Shown here: positions 25,644 through 38,216 of the stretch, in pieces
Layout: every line of letters starts with the position of its first letter
Position numbering within the stretch: the first letter of the stretch is position 1
Assembly (NCBI GenBank): GCA_000310025.1
Contig: FN649728.1
Location: 5,063,622 to 5,127,621 of the forward strand
Reading direction: 5' to 3'
Length of the DNA: 64,000 nucleotides
DNA from: Ectocarpus siliculosus
Taxonomy: Eukaryota > Sar > Phaeophyceae > Ectocarpales > Ectocarpaceae
Notes under the pieces: model-generated
Databases searched by the model: none
What the model was told of the DNA's origin: nothing
The model's input: the letters and a program-made list of their open reading frames with translations, nothing else
Position numbers and translations under genes: made by a program

Positions 25644-26281
25644 CTGCAACCACATTCTCTTCTTGGCCTTCGAGTAAAAGTCCCGCCCAGTAGCTGGAGC
25701 CTGTCCAAACGTATTTTTCGGGAGTACACCCCAGATAGACAGGTGTTTATCGTGTTTGTGTTTCAAGCCGACTGGGCACACTAACTGCGGTTTTTACCTC
25801 GGTGGGCTGACAGGTAGGTGTGGATCGAAGTAGGTGGGGCTGGGTATGGGCAGCGCCTTCGGACAACAACTGCCAGCTGGGGTCGGCCGCAGTAGTTTCT
25901 GCTACAACAACCGTTATTGGCAACTGCACGAACGCGCGAAGTAGCGGACTGCGGACTACTTGGGAAGAACAGGCAAAGTTGATGTGTGAAACGACTAGGG
26001 GTGAGAGGCACCGCGGTACAATAATGAATGCCGATGCTTCGGGTGAGCACGGGTGCCTGGAAACGCTTTGAATGTGGCGCTGATGTACTTTCAAAATTAT
26101 CCCCTTTCCTCGTCGCCAACTCGTATCGAACATGCCTCCGTGGAAGTCTGGAAATATCTCGTGATATAACGTTAGTGAATCGAGTGGATCGCCAGCATTG
26201 AGTGCCTCTTGAGATGGAGACTTGCCGGCTTCTTCGTCCCACCGTGAACTGTGAACGTTCTCCGGCGCACGCGTTACTCAC

Positions 26282-29200
26282 CTGGCGTGAAGCTTTGTCG
26301 ATGAGGTGGGAGATGTTCACGCCCACGAAAGAGATGCTCATCACCTGCGTAGAGGTTTGCCGAGGGCTTTACTTATCCACTTTGGACTCAAGTCTCTCAC
26401 GGTCTATCCATCATATCGGGAAGCAAAATCAAGTCGTACATGGCGATGATTTAGGGCATTAATAGGTGGGGGGCGCTGGAGGGGCGCAGTACTTGTGGCA
26501 CAGAGCGATAGTGTACGCCGGGGGCATCGACGCTTGACATTCCCACCGGCATTCGGCGTGCACCCAAGCTACAACATGTCACCTATTGCTCGTGCCACGT
26601 ACGTGTGTGCTATTTCCGTCCGGAAGTTGGACAAAGAGTACCTATAAATTCCCTTTTACAATCGCTGCACATTCTTTCATCGCGCAAGAGTTGAGGTAGT
26701 TGGGCGCAACGCGCATCCACGAACTTGCGCCTTTGTCGAAACATACCCGCGTGTGGTGCGGCGAAGATTTCACACCTGAACTGCACAACATGTGGACGAG
26801 GAGTTCTTTCTATAACAAATGCGCGACTTGGATCCATTGAGTAACATTAAAACGGTCCACATTCAGTACACGAAGAGTCGGTTGGCTCACCGTGAATATC
26901 GCACATGCGGAGCACAAGATATTAATACCGCTGATGATCTGCCGGGGGTTCGAGAAAACGAACGACGCCACCCCCAGTACAACGCCAGTCGACATGCCAC
27001 CAATGGCCAGCTTTGTAACAACTCCCCGCTCCTCTGCGATAGTTTTCATCTTCGTCACCATGCTGTCGGCGGCCAAGAGCTTCGCAACACCGAAAAGCAC
27101 CGGGGTTTGGAGTAGGGTCAGAAAAAGAACAGGAGTCTGGGGAATGTAACAGGTAGTGGTTCAGGTAGCCTTAGAGACGTATCCTAGCCCTCCCCGACCT
27201 ACTTCAGAGTAAATCAGCTCATCGTACTTACACCGAACGTTTACGCTGGGGTAGCAGGAACGAGGTGGACCTCGACGGCCTAGCCAACGCATCTCTGCTA
27301 CTATGGAGGTACGTCAGCTTCGACATCAAACTGGCGGGTAGCATGCAACCGATCAGGCCACAAAAGCGGCAAACAACGCGGTCGGAGAGTGCTTGGCGTG
27401 ATAGGCCGTGGGCAAGGGCTTCGGCATGTGAGGAAATGCACCCCCCCAAGCCAAAATGAACAAGTCTGAAAGGATAGCTTATGGTTCAGAATGATAGTGA
27501 AGGCGGTCGACAGCTGGGGGTAAGAAGCGCACCGAAGGCTGGCGAGGAGACTGACAGACTGACGAATCTACTCAGCGAAAGGCGAGGTATATATCTCGCC
27601 CAAATAAATGCTTGGTGCTTTGCTCGTTCAAAAGCGTTGTTGTTCCAGGTCTATCATCTACTGTTATCCCAGCTAAGTGGCAAGATAGAAGAAACAATGA
27701 CCAGCTTTGTGTTTAGCATTGAAGCACTCTGGATTCAGGCAGACGAAACAACACGGAATGAGAAGGATTTCGATCGATTCGGCGAAGCTCTCAATATGAT
27801 GCCTTCAGAATTTATCACTGTACTTGGGATCAGCGTCTACCTTGCTTTCAGAACTTTGAGGCAGGCAACATGCTACCTTCGAGATCTCATGACTTTGATG
27901 TTTACTAGAGCCTCGGCAAATTGGAAGACAAACCCAGCCACAGATATCTAAATGTTGCTGGAACTGAGACAAACTCCCTGTGTTTGAACCTCCTCTGATT
28001 CTTCACGCTAGATCATAATTATCATCGACATGTGTCCAGCGCTGCCTCGGCTAACGGTTGTTTCAGCCAAGGTCCGATATGAACTGTGTATTCAAATCGG
28101 CATGGGCATTCCACTAGTTTCATTGGCATCTGGACAGCGCTGTCTTCGAGAAAAAGTCAGGCCCAATATCCCCGCGAACTGGCATTTTCTATGTCGCGTC
28201 CGAATCTCAAAATGAGTTCCCTCGAGCCCTGGGTGCGGGTTCCCCGAAATCGCTTGGCATGTCATATATATTCGGAAAATGCTGTCTCTATCCGTAAATC
28301 CATAGTTTGGGGACGGCGGTTTTGGAACAGACGTTCCCCTGTAGATGGCGGCATACATCTACCCAAAGTTCCGCAGCCAGAGTATTCTCTGGGAAAATCT
28401 AACTGGAGCAACAGTGGAGTGTGTTTGGAGGCGGGCAATTTGTTGTCAGAAGCGCAGAGAAGAAAGGTTGACTCAAGACCTTGGGTATATTAACGAGTGA
28501 GCGGGGCATGCTAGCCCATGCACAGCAGAAGGGGGACTGCCCCTCTACCAACACACACCGCCAATGGCACACGAAACCCCCTAGATCTCCGTAGATCAGT
28601 ATCGAGTGCTGAGTACCCCCAAACAGAGCGATTTACCTGGACGTTGAGAAGCGAAATCGCCGTTGGAACAGGCAAAGCCGGGTGGAAACAACCCGAAAGT
28701 GTTTCGTGGGTGAACGGTGGGAACGTTGAGTTTTCCCGGAGCACTACACACCCACCTGGTTTGGAAGACTATCTACCCAGAGCTCCACCGCAAACAAGGC
28801 CGCGCCAAGTCCCACCGGCGGAACAATGGTGTACCACCCTTGAATGAGGCCCATGCTCATGAAGGATTGGCCCTCTCGTGCCATCGCCGTTGTGGTGACG
28901 AAGACAACTCCACTGACGCCAGTATAGATGCTGTCCAGTTTTAGACATTTCGGAAAGTGCACAGAGAAGGACTGTTTTGAACACCCTTACACTTACTTCC
29001 CCCCCCCACGACGCTCCCAGACTTTCGTTTGGACGACCGGCGGTCACGTCAACCCCCTTACTCATACTCATGCGGGCGCGACATCATGAGCACCGCCGCA
29101 CCCTGAGGGCTTTCCACAAACACTAGTGTCGACGCACGGCAACATTCATTACGGCCTGTGGAGCAAAAGACGAAAAAGAAGCTCTTACATAAATAGGGCG

Positions 29201-30396
29201 CTATCATTTACTCCGGAGTACTTCGAAATATGTTTACTGCACCATCCTGGGTTTGCACAGGGTGACTTATCTCCCCCCCGCCACGGTGCTTACTGGTGCT
29301 AGCTGACTAGTCTAACGGGTAATTTGTCTAACAAAGGATACACGCACGGGTTCGATCCCAGATGGATCATCACCAAATGCACCATTAGCTCTTTTTCAGG
29401 CAACGCCTGGCGAGGTCCGTCCCCAGAGATCCCTACTTCTACACTAACTAATAATGGCACGTACGTATAAGCATGTACTGCAGAATGCACACACACGTAC
29501 CTCGAAGCCGTGCTCAAACGCTGCCAAATCACCGCTCTTCTCACTCGCCGGGTCGTAAGAGGTAGCTGCAAAAACCTCTTGATATCCCAGACCAGGAGCA
29601 CTGATAGTAAAATATTTGCCATGGCCACTATCGCGTAGAGAATCACCAAAACATCAGTCAGAACACAGCTCGGATTCCCGAAGGGATCGGTACTGGAGAA
29701 TCGTTCATCATCGCACAGGCATGTCTCGTCCACAGCGGGATTGCCCTCTCCAAGACAGGCACCTAACCCACCCCATAAGGGATGCCTGCAGGAATAAATA
29801 CAACCTTCCGTGGGCATTGAGTGCGGTGAGGCCGTGGTAGCACTCCCCCACGCGCGCACGCGCACACACGCTAGCTAGCAGCTAGCACACGCTCCTCAAT
29901 ACACGGCAGATTAGCGGTGCAACTATTGACCGTACATACGCGAACCGGAACTTGCGTATTAATTGCACCGCACCTTGTCACCCTGTTCACTCTGCTCTCT
30001 GTACTGTGCACTTGCGGCTCGTGGCTCGTGGCTCTGGTTCTCCTGAGGCTTTAGCGATGAGGTTTACAGCTTTTGGTTTCCAGTTTCTCTGTCTCTCTGA
30101 TGGACTGAACAAAATACCCCATTAGCAGATCGTACTCCTCCAACCAACCTGTACCACCGAACGCACGTCTCGGCAAGTGTCTGATCGCGACCGTCTCGAT
30201 CCCTTTTTTGCAGCATATCGAACAACAGAATACCGTACAGTCCAGTTGACAACAACGGCCAGCGCCATGCTTCCCTTCCCAGCCTGACAGCCGGAATCAA
30301 TCCATTTTTTGACGCCGAGCCCTGGACCCTGTACAGGATGTAGCGGCCGAACTTCAAACGGCAGCAAATCGCGCCGCAATTCTGCCGCTCACCCAT
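26282..30396 (-). CDS. Multi-pass membrane protein with Cys-rich loop, family unknown
   Basis: Proposed exons: 30149-30396, 29501-29785, 28756-28930, 26891-27136, 26282-26344; phases match at all junctions (339 residues, 3' end open). Hydrophobic segments in order: PLLSTGLYGILLFDML; VLTDVLVILYAIVAMANILL; YTGVSGVVFVTTTAMA; GWYTIVPPVGLGAALFAVEL; TPVLFLTLLQTPVLFGVAKL; LAIGGMSTGVVLGVASFVFS; and IISGINILCSACAIFTVMSI. That makes six or seven spans. Between the first and second lies a Cys-rich loop (GACLGEGNPAVDETCLCDD, FGNPSC), presumably extracytoplasmic and disulphide-bonded. The count recalls a seven-helix receptor, but I see no diagnostic motif and do not name a family. Exon 30149-30396 is the least certain (donor GTTGGT). 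The C-terminus may continue at 25485-25643. The intron 27137-28755 contains an unrelated plus-strand frame. Confidence 0.62.
27481..27951 (+). CDS. Intronic 156-codon open frame, antisense to host gene
   Basis: An ATG-started frame lying inside the 1.6 kb intron of the minus-strand membrane protein gene. It is more AT-rich than the flanking exons. The predicted protein is partly helical (LLLSQLSGKIEETMTSFVFS; FITVLGISVYLAFRTLRQA), with no family I recognise. It may be a chance frame, a remnant of an inserted element, or a small nested gene. Only its length and composition argue for it. Confidence 0.25.
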   Translation: MVQNDSEGGRQLGVRSAPKAGEETDRLTNLLSERRGIYLAQINAWCFARSKALLFQVYHLLLSQLSGKIEETMTSFVFSIEALWIQADETTRNEKDFDRFGEALNMMPSEFITVLGISVYLAFRTLRQATCYLRDLMTLMFTRASANWKTNPATDI

Positions 30397-30689
30397 GCTG
30401 CTGTCACCCTTGTATCCTGTACCACATCACCATCCCTCCCCATAGCAACAACACAACTTGTTGCGGAACTCATTGCTCTGAGTACGAGGTCCCGGGTGTC
30501 TGGGATCGTTCATCACCACAGAAAGAACAGATTCGCTGCACCGTGATCAGGTCGCGTTGTGCGGCGAGGATTGACCCTCCTCGTATCCTGAAAAGACTCC
30601 ACCACATCCCGTTCGACTGTGGGTATATCTCGAATAGGTAGTCTTCCTGGGTGTGTATTTATTTTTTCTTCCCTGACTCAACTTTCTCT

Positions 30690-31080
30690 TCTCTGCGCTT
30701 CCGACAACAAGCTGCCCGCCTCCAAGCGGATCTTCTTGTGCATCTTTTCCCTGCGACACAGGTTTGTTTCCAGGTAATCCCTCCCCACACACCGGAGCAA
30801 CAGCAAAAACAAAGGTATCCGCCACGAGCTGTGTCCATGCTGCGTCTTGTGTGTTGATTAAGACTGACCAAGGAGGCTGTAGGACGCTGAGAAATTCCGG
30901 ATGCGAGAGTCTGGAACAGCCTAAAAGAAAACCTCCGCGTCTCCTGGGATTAATTCGTGTTTGTGTGCCCCAGGCGCAGGTTTGGTTTACCGATGATCCC
31001 TCCCCACACACACACCTAGCAACAGAAATGATAACCGTATGGATGTCCACCACGAGCTGTGTGTATGGCTCCCTTCCCTC
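30690..31080. repeat. Diverged tandem duplication of about 225 bp
   Basis: Two imperfect direct copies: about 30712-30850 and 30935-31075. Shared blocks include CAGGTTTG near the start, ATCCCTCCCCACACAC in the middle, and CCACGAGCTGTGT near the end. Both copies fall in a 203-codon minus-strand frame (30547-31158), which therefore shows an internal Cys/Gly repeat (VCGEG). The frame lies upstream of the membrane protein gene on the same strand and could be extra N-terminal exons, but I could not join it. Confidence 0.6.
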
Positions 31081-31158
31081 GCCAGTGCTGTCTTGCCCCT
31101 CCCAGCGGTGTTGGATGTTTAGCTGAGTGCTTCCTCTGTTTCTCTTGGTTGGCACCAA

Positions 31159-31762
31159 GCAACTACAAGTGTGTGCGCTTGGGAGATCTCGATTTTTGTT
31201 CCTTTACTACTGTACCTCTCCAAAACTCCCCGGGGAAAGGAGTAAAAATATCCCATGATTTTGGGGAGAACAAGAGAAATGCCTGTCAAGCACGGCCATC
31301 CGTTGTCGGAGCGCGACGATACCGGTGTGACGAAGAGTGCCCTATTTTTTTCCCTCCTCACAAGGGAGCAGATCGTAAATCGGTGCTCTGTAGAACTCGT
31401 GCTGGTCGAACAAAGGCGGTTCTTTTCGGACGGTCCATAATTAGGCGGAAATTGCAGAAGGGCCCCTACATCGCGTTGGTTGGAAGAGCCCGATATATAG
31501 AGCATTATTTTCCCTCGGGGGGATGAAGGGAAACAAATATCGCGCTTCGCGTTCCGCGGCTCATTGAAAGTGTCCCCGTAGTATGTGCCAAACTTGCTCT
31601 GTGCACATCCGGAATCCAGAGTCCCACAAGGACCGAGGCGGCCCCACATTCAAGGGCCAACAGTTGAGTAATTCTACAACAAAATTCTACAGCAAAGCTT
31701 CATTTAGTCCGGTTGCATATCTACATCAATGTGTACCCCAACATCGCACAATGTCCACCGCA
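31159..31762. other. Short intergenic stretch, nothing recognised
   Basis: It lies between the 3' end of the pseudouridine synthase gene and the tandem duplication. Frames are open on both strands (31119-31649 minus, 31059-31526 plus), with no family resemblance and no splice-site pairs I trust. Confidence 0.4.
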
Positions 31763-34700
31763 TCATGGCTCCACTCCCTTTTCGTCGCCACCACCGTCAA
31801 CAACCGCCGCCGTCGCCGCTTGAAGCTGGAGCACCGATCGCGCCCATTCCAAGGCATCTCCCGACACCGGCACATGCTCGCCCTCGGGGAGATCGCCAAG
31901 AAGAATTTTCCCGTACCGTTCTCGCCGCAGTTCGAGGACGGGGTATCCCGCGTTCGCTAACATCCTTTCCGGTGGTGGGGTTTTAGAAGGCGGAGCACGG
32001 GGAACGCGCACACGACGGGAACCAAAAGCAGCAGAAATGAGTCAACAAAACAATCTTCTTTGGTTGAAAGACAGTCACGTTGTTCTCATCCTTAAATGTC
32101 CCTCTCTCTGTGTGTGTGAATTTGTACAAAACAAGAAACCGCACGATTTTTCAGGCCCCGATAAGAGCCATTCTGACCTTCGGACCATGCGGTTCTTCCC
32201 TTCTCGCACCACCACGCCCACATCCCGCCCGCTTATCGCCGGTACGTCCGCCTTGTAGACGCCGTCTGCGGTTGTGATCCCTTCTTTGAGAGCCGTTACC
32301 AGCGAGTCTCCCGGCTCCTCTCCCTCCGGAGGCACGTCCACCGAGGCCACGTACTCGCGCTCTACCTCAAACCTGCAAGATAAGCAAGTCCGCGTACGTA
32401 AGCACGTAGCGTCCAGCCAAACACCGCGCGTAAGTGAGTGACGACTGGCTATGGCTGCCAGACCGCATGGGCCTTCCTTCGAGCACAAATTCAAATAAAA
32501 GTCTCTACAAGGACCTCCAAGCGTGAACGAACATTTTGAGTACAAGGCCACGTCCAGAACAAAGAAAACACCGGAAAAGGACGCCGCTGTCCAGAGGTAC
32601 TACTAACAAAAACGGGTTTCCGGCAATAAACGGGATGGATGCAACTTTCCGCGGTTCAGATGACAATTCAGGTCCAAGGTAAGCCACGCCTCTTGAAGAG
32701 ACCTCCAGGCTTCCCCCCGAAGACAAGTCCCAACAGACCTCCTGTTCATACTCGCTGCTTCATAAGTGTTATCTAGGTCGCGAGGCATCGAGAGACAATT
32801 GCGATACTCATATCTTACATCCAAAAACGGCGAAGAGGCCTGTGAGAGTCGGCTCTAACCTCGGGTTTAGCAGCCTGTGCGTGAGAGCTCCATCGCTGCT
32901 CAGCAACAGAAGGCCGCTGCTGTCTGCATCCAAGCGTCCCACCGGGTGGTGCCTGGGTGTTTCCGATGCGGGAAAATGGCCGTGGGTTGTTTGAGAGAAC
33001 GAGGGCAATCGATGTCTTTAAAGTGGTGTTGTCGCCCGTTGTTACTTTGGTTCCAACAAGGCTAGCTGCATCTACGCACAGCCGGTACTAGCTGTCGACG
33101 ATTACTACGACAAACACGGAGGCCGTGCACGGTGTGGTATGAGGCGAATGCCTCGCTGCGGAATGATCTAGTGCACCTGACCATTCTTGCTCTCTCTGTC
33201 CTCTCCCACTACGCTTGCTCTTCCCTCACCCCACCCCACCCCCCTTGTCCCCATTTCCTTCGGTCTCAACCCCACTTTTCGTTGTCTCTCTTCTCGTGCC
33301 CCTTCTCATGTGCCTTCCTCGTTCTGACTCGGACACCCTCTTTGCGGAATTTTCCCTCTCCGTCCCACGACCTACAAGTCCCAATGCCTCACTCCGTCCT
33401 CTCTAGAGCGCGCTACGGTCTCTCACTTGAGCAGGAGCGACTTGGGAAGCACATCGGACAAGTCTTCCCTGTCCCAGTCGTCGCTCAGAGTCGTTATTAC
33501 GCCTTTCGGCTTGTGGAAAGCCACCAGAAGCGGGACGGGCCCGTGCACTTCTCCGTTCACCTACGTTTACGAAGCGAAACCGCACACAGCCAGGGCATGA
33601 TTGCAGTGGTGTGGTGTTAGCAGCGGCCGGGACAACTACTTTCGATCGTGTCAAATACTTGTACATCCACCAGAAACGCTACCGGGCGATGACGACATAA
33701 AACGACCACCAAATCCCACCAGGGTTTCCGAAAACGGAACGTCCCACGGGACACTAGTAGTAAATGTCAGCCATTACATCACCCGCCCAACCCATTATCG
33801 TCGCAATGGACCGCTGATCTGTGTCCTTCCGAGCAGGGAAACACTGCCAATCTAGATGATAGCCCCAAGCGAGGACAGCTGGTGTATCTCCAAATTGCCA
33901 CACAGTGCAAGGTACCCACCTCTATTACGCAGTCCACCGGAAGCTTTGTCTTCGGAGACTTGACCACGGCACCATCTACCTTAACTCGACCCCGCCGCAC
34001 CAATGTGTCCACCTGTAACGAGCATTATCGACGAAAGGGCTATTTGGTGGACAGCAGTGCAAAACACCAGCCGAAAACAGTCATGATGTCGACGAGTGTC
34101 GATCGCGTGCAGACCAACGTATGCAACTCATATAGCTCCCACATCATGCCAGAGAATACTCAAAGTGTAGGTTCGAGTCCTTCGCCTTTCTCTGCCCATT
34201 CCGACCCATGTTTCCCGTCAACCGACAACCCGACGCCTTCGTATTCTGGCCGCCTTCTAGGTGGAAACACGCTGAGCGTCTTGAGCTCTTCGATCGAAAG
34301 ACCTGCCGAAGGACTCGGAAAGTCTCTAGTTAGCGATTGTACCAAGTAACAACAACACGTCCACAGTTTCCAAGCAGCGCTACGAGGGCATCACCGCTGC
34401 GCTGGCCGACTGGCAAAAGGATGCAACATGAACACCGCCCGAGCCGAGTGGCGCACCAACTACTCCAAACCGGACTGATTGGTACAAAGGTGTGGGTGGC
34501 GCATACCTCACTTCTGGTCCCGATCGCTCTGTCCGCCAGCAGCTTGGAGAGCCTCAGCAGCCGTGCACCGCCGCCTCCTGGGGCACTTCTACTTGCGGGT
34601 GATGGTGGTGGTGGTGATGATGGTTCGCCTTGATTTGGCTTGCTCTTCTTCCTCTTGTTTCTGACGCTGCCACGCTCACGGGCCGTTCTCAACGATCTCA

Positions 34701-34962
34701 GATTCAGCTTAGCCTCTGTTGCTGGGAGCGCCCCTGGGTTGTCGTCGTCCCCGTCACGACCACCACCACCACCCGTTGACGCTGCGCTAGCGTCCCCAGC
34801 ACCAACGCTACGACTGCTTGCCAGACGACGAGTAGAAGGAGCGGTGCCCCCACAAACCCTTTCCGCGTACATGAATCCTGCTTGCGATTCTACGGAGGTT
34901 CCCACCCTCGCGCTTGTCCAAGGGCCGCGGCTGAAGTATCTGATAGATCGACAGGCGTGCAT
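31763..34962 (-). CDS. RsuA/RluB-family 16S/23S-type pseudouridine synthase, organelle-type
   Basis: Six exons: 34507-34962, 33920-34012, 33427-33560, 32860-32952, 32178-32372, 31763-31964 (390 residues); every phase agrees. It isomerises a uridine in rRNA to pseudouridine. An Arg/Ser-rich leader (MHACRSIRYFSRGPW) suggests import into mitochondrion or plastid; residues up to about 130 are low complexity. The S4 RNA-binding domain (about 135-185) reads LRLSKLLADRAIGTRSE then VRRGRVKVDGAVV. The catalytic domain has FHKPKGVITTL (about 198), the motif GRLDADSSGLLLL with the catalytic Asp at about 236, and REGKNRMVRRMLANAGYPV (about 315). All hallmarks of the RsuA branch are present and no key residue is missing. 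The frame remains open upstream of 34962 without an ATG, so this is the first usable start. Which nucleotide is modified cannot be told from sequence. Confidence 0.93.
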
Positions 34963-37900
34963 ACCGGCCCCAGCTGTGTCAATGTCTCTGCTGCAGAACG
35001 GCCAGGCAGCGGAGGGGCCGCGGAATCTCAGTCTCCTCCCTTTTTGCTTGGCATCCAGCCGGCTGCTGGAACTAGGGTTCTCACCATACGAACGACAAGG
35101 ACGACAGCAGCAGCAGCAGTAGCCAAAGGAGGACAAGATTCGGATTTGCCAGACCGAAAAAAAACCTTGGAACGTGGACCGACCAGGTTGTGAATAGTTG
35201 AGTGGCGAAGCGGTTCAACACTGAAATTGATTAATAAATCTGAAAGGCATGAAGAAATTTCTTGCCCCCGATTGCATGTCTCGTAGACGTAACAACGGTA
35301 CATAGGTCGAAAAGTTGTTGGTTGTTTACGAAACAAAGGTGATAGTGACCACCTACTGTGTTGTACTTCGCAAGAGGTATTTTGCTACAAGTTTGTTTTG
35401 GTGGACAGCATGAAGCCCATTGACCCTTGTGCCGCTCTTGTGTCATTTCTGTCCCCGTCTATGTAGACGACTGATTGTGCCTGTGGATACCGGTGAACAT
35501 AAGCACCGAATCAAGCCGTTGGACCAGTCAGCGGCTGACTCGTCTAATGTAGTTTGATTTCGGTTGCTCGTGGGGTCCGAATGACCCGTTACTAATGCTT
35601 CCAACGAGAGAGTCGCTCCCCTACTCAATTGCTGGTTTGATTTCAGATCCTAAAGGATACCCTCAGGCACCCGGCCCAATCCGATTGATTCTGAGTGGTG
35701 GCGGTAATTTGTACCCACTACAAGACAGGCCTGGTCGGAGGGGGGTGTTGCAAGAGTTGTAGACTGCTACAATACAATGTATGCATATTGTGTGTAGTTC
35801 GACTGCAGAGCTAGTTGTTACCGGCACAATTACAGAGCCACATGTATTGTTACAAAGTCGATTTTCATAGAAAGCAAACAGTTGTTGTCCGTTCGTGCCC
35901 CCCAAACGCGGCACGACCGGACCTCAATGGTTGTGACGTTTAGACTATTTGCCAAACCCCAAAGCAAGAAACATCACATGCAACGGTTTACGTTTGCAAG
36001 AGAACAGCATCGGTAGACCAGTTAGTTCAACTCTAGTCAAGCTGGCATATCTTGCACTCGGTATCCCCCGATACACAGCAGTCGAGGTACACACTGAATG
36101 TCTCCTACCTTTGTTGTGTGGTGCATCGCCGAATGCAGGGAACAGCGGGAGGAGCGGTCAGCCAACACGACGTTGGGAGGTTTGCTCCGGTCGATGTTAC
36201 CGATGAGGACTCCCACCCCCGTGCGAGAACCAGCTTGAGTGCTAAGGAAAAGGCTGTCAGGGACGATGAGAAGGAGGAGGCCGCCCCTCCTCCTGCTGCT
36301 GCTCCTGCTGGCACTGCTCTGCGGGCGATAGGTAGCAGCCGCTCTCCAATCATGTTGAACACCGTCCGTCCCTCTCCTCTCGAAAATGCCAAGCGTTTCT
36401 GCCTTCTGCAGCCGCTGCGTAGCCCTTCCGCCTTTCCTGCTAACGTTATGGCCGAGGAGGATGACCGTTGCCACTCTCCCTGCTACGAGCAAGCAAGCAA
36501 CAGCGCACAGCAGAGTCGTGGCAGTCCTTGTCCTGGGTCACTGGTCACTAGTCGCATCGTCGCATCGAGAGAAGGGGCCCCGTTGTCGCGGTGAACCAAC
36601 ATTTTTTTTTTCTTAATATGACACAACGAAACCTTTTGTGTCGAGTTCTGGTGCCGCTTCGGAACGCTGCTGTTTGCTGACGCGTCGGGGTTCTCGGGTT
36701 GATGTCGCTTGCGGTCTTGCTGTTGGTCCACAGCACGTACACACGCACCTACACACGCCTGATGGGGTGGAAATGCTGACCATCAATCCTGAGTCTAGCA
36801 GCAAGACAGGGACTGGAGATATTGTGCCGGGCTCAGGAAAGGAGGGCTAAGGCACGAGAACAGCGATCGGATCTTCCGTCAGGACAAATAATTCCGAAAA
36901 GGTTGCCGATCTAGACATCTGGACGGTTTCGTATGTGGAGAGCACTGGAGGAATCCTCTAAGCCCCAAACCAAGCACTTGAAGGTGCTTCTTCTCTCCAC
37001 AAGACGTAGTGTTTGCAGTGTTTCCTGCAATGATGGGCCGCTACCAAACGCTGCTCCCGACGAAGAGCTCTGATAAGGTGGGCAACACCTGCATTCCTAT
37101 ATTTATTTCCTACGCGTCCATGCATAGTCTGCGAGTTGAACCGTGGGCGATTTTTGTGGTTGGTGCTGTATCACAAGCTTACGGTAACCTGAGGTCTAGA
37201 CTGGGTTCGAAAGTGCTCGGGTTAACACCAGTATTGTGACAAAGAAAATTGGGCCGTGCAGGGCAGAAAGTCTTGCTTGAAACCGGTTTTTACGGGGAAA
37301 ATATCAGACATGTCTTCACCGTTTTCACGGCGAAAAAAACTTGATTCTCCCGCCGCGGAAATCTCTGTCTTTCCGATTTTCCGAGCGTTCTGCCTCGGTA
37401 TGGCCCGAACAGCCGAGCTACCAGCTCGGGTTTCGAGAAAAGCTGCAGCTGCTATCGATGTGTCTGTTGGTCACCTTTCTGTTTTGGCAGGGTCGGGCTG
37501 CGAACTTTGTCGTTGGAGCAAGTCTCGCAAATCTCCCGAAAGATCCGCACGGAAATCGGATTCCTATCTCGGAGAGAATCTTGCGCCAAAAGGCCGCCTT
37601 TGGACGGATCTTGCGCCCGATTTTTGGCGAACCTGTAGCTCCAATGACAACACTCAAACCTCGACCTTCCAAAAGACATGGTGACCTGCAGACATCCTGA
37701 TGACAGCTGCAATTTTCCCCACGACAGAACAGGTGCACCCAAGTCACTTCGCGATGCAAACTCCGAAAGTCGAGGTAGCCTAGGTACCCCATGCTAGTCT
37801 TGAAACAGTATAATAGTGCTCGGTGGTGTGCGCAGGGGATGGGATCGCAGGACTTAACGCACCCTCCCTGGTGAAGCAGTCTCGGTACCATGCAGACTAT

Positions 37901-38216
37901 TATGTAGAAGTGCGTATCACTACTTGGTGGTGTATGCTTCGTGAGTGCCTGTATACTATTACACGCGATGTAAAGTTCTACCTCCTATGTAGTGTCGGTC
38001 AATTGCTGGGTCCCTGCTATCACAGCAGTGTACACATGTGTGTCGTGTATCTTACCATGTATTTAGGTGGACTGCGCGGACATACATAATGAATTTGTGG
38101 TATCATACAGCCCGCAGGACGCCGGGGGTTGTTCCGGTCTACGCGTTAGCGAGACAAGATCAGTGTTGACTTCGAATCTAACGCCAAAATGTTTGAATGT
38201 ATGTACCTTATCGCAG
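34963..38216. other. 3.25 kb between divergent genes, no recognised gene
   Basis: It holds the 5' sides of the pseudouridine synthase (minus) and GT15 (plus) genes. The unresolved first exon of GT15, with its ATG, should lie in the right part. Frames at 36037-36594 on both strands mirror each other in a low-complexity tract and look accidental. No repeat element was seen. Confidence 0.45.

Noticed and set aside
29285-29360. tRNA-like segment with GGTTCGATCCC
   Set aside because: T-stem pairs poorly and no cloverleaf could be drawn; it lies in an intron of the membrane protein gene.
31119-31649. 176-codon minus-strand frame
   Set aside because: No domain, no splice support, and the plus strand is equally open.
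34140-34190. tRNA-like B-box (GGTTCGAGTCC)
   Set aside because: No A-box at the right distance and no acceptor stem; it lies at the edge of an intron of the pseudouridine synthase gene.
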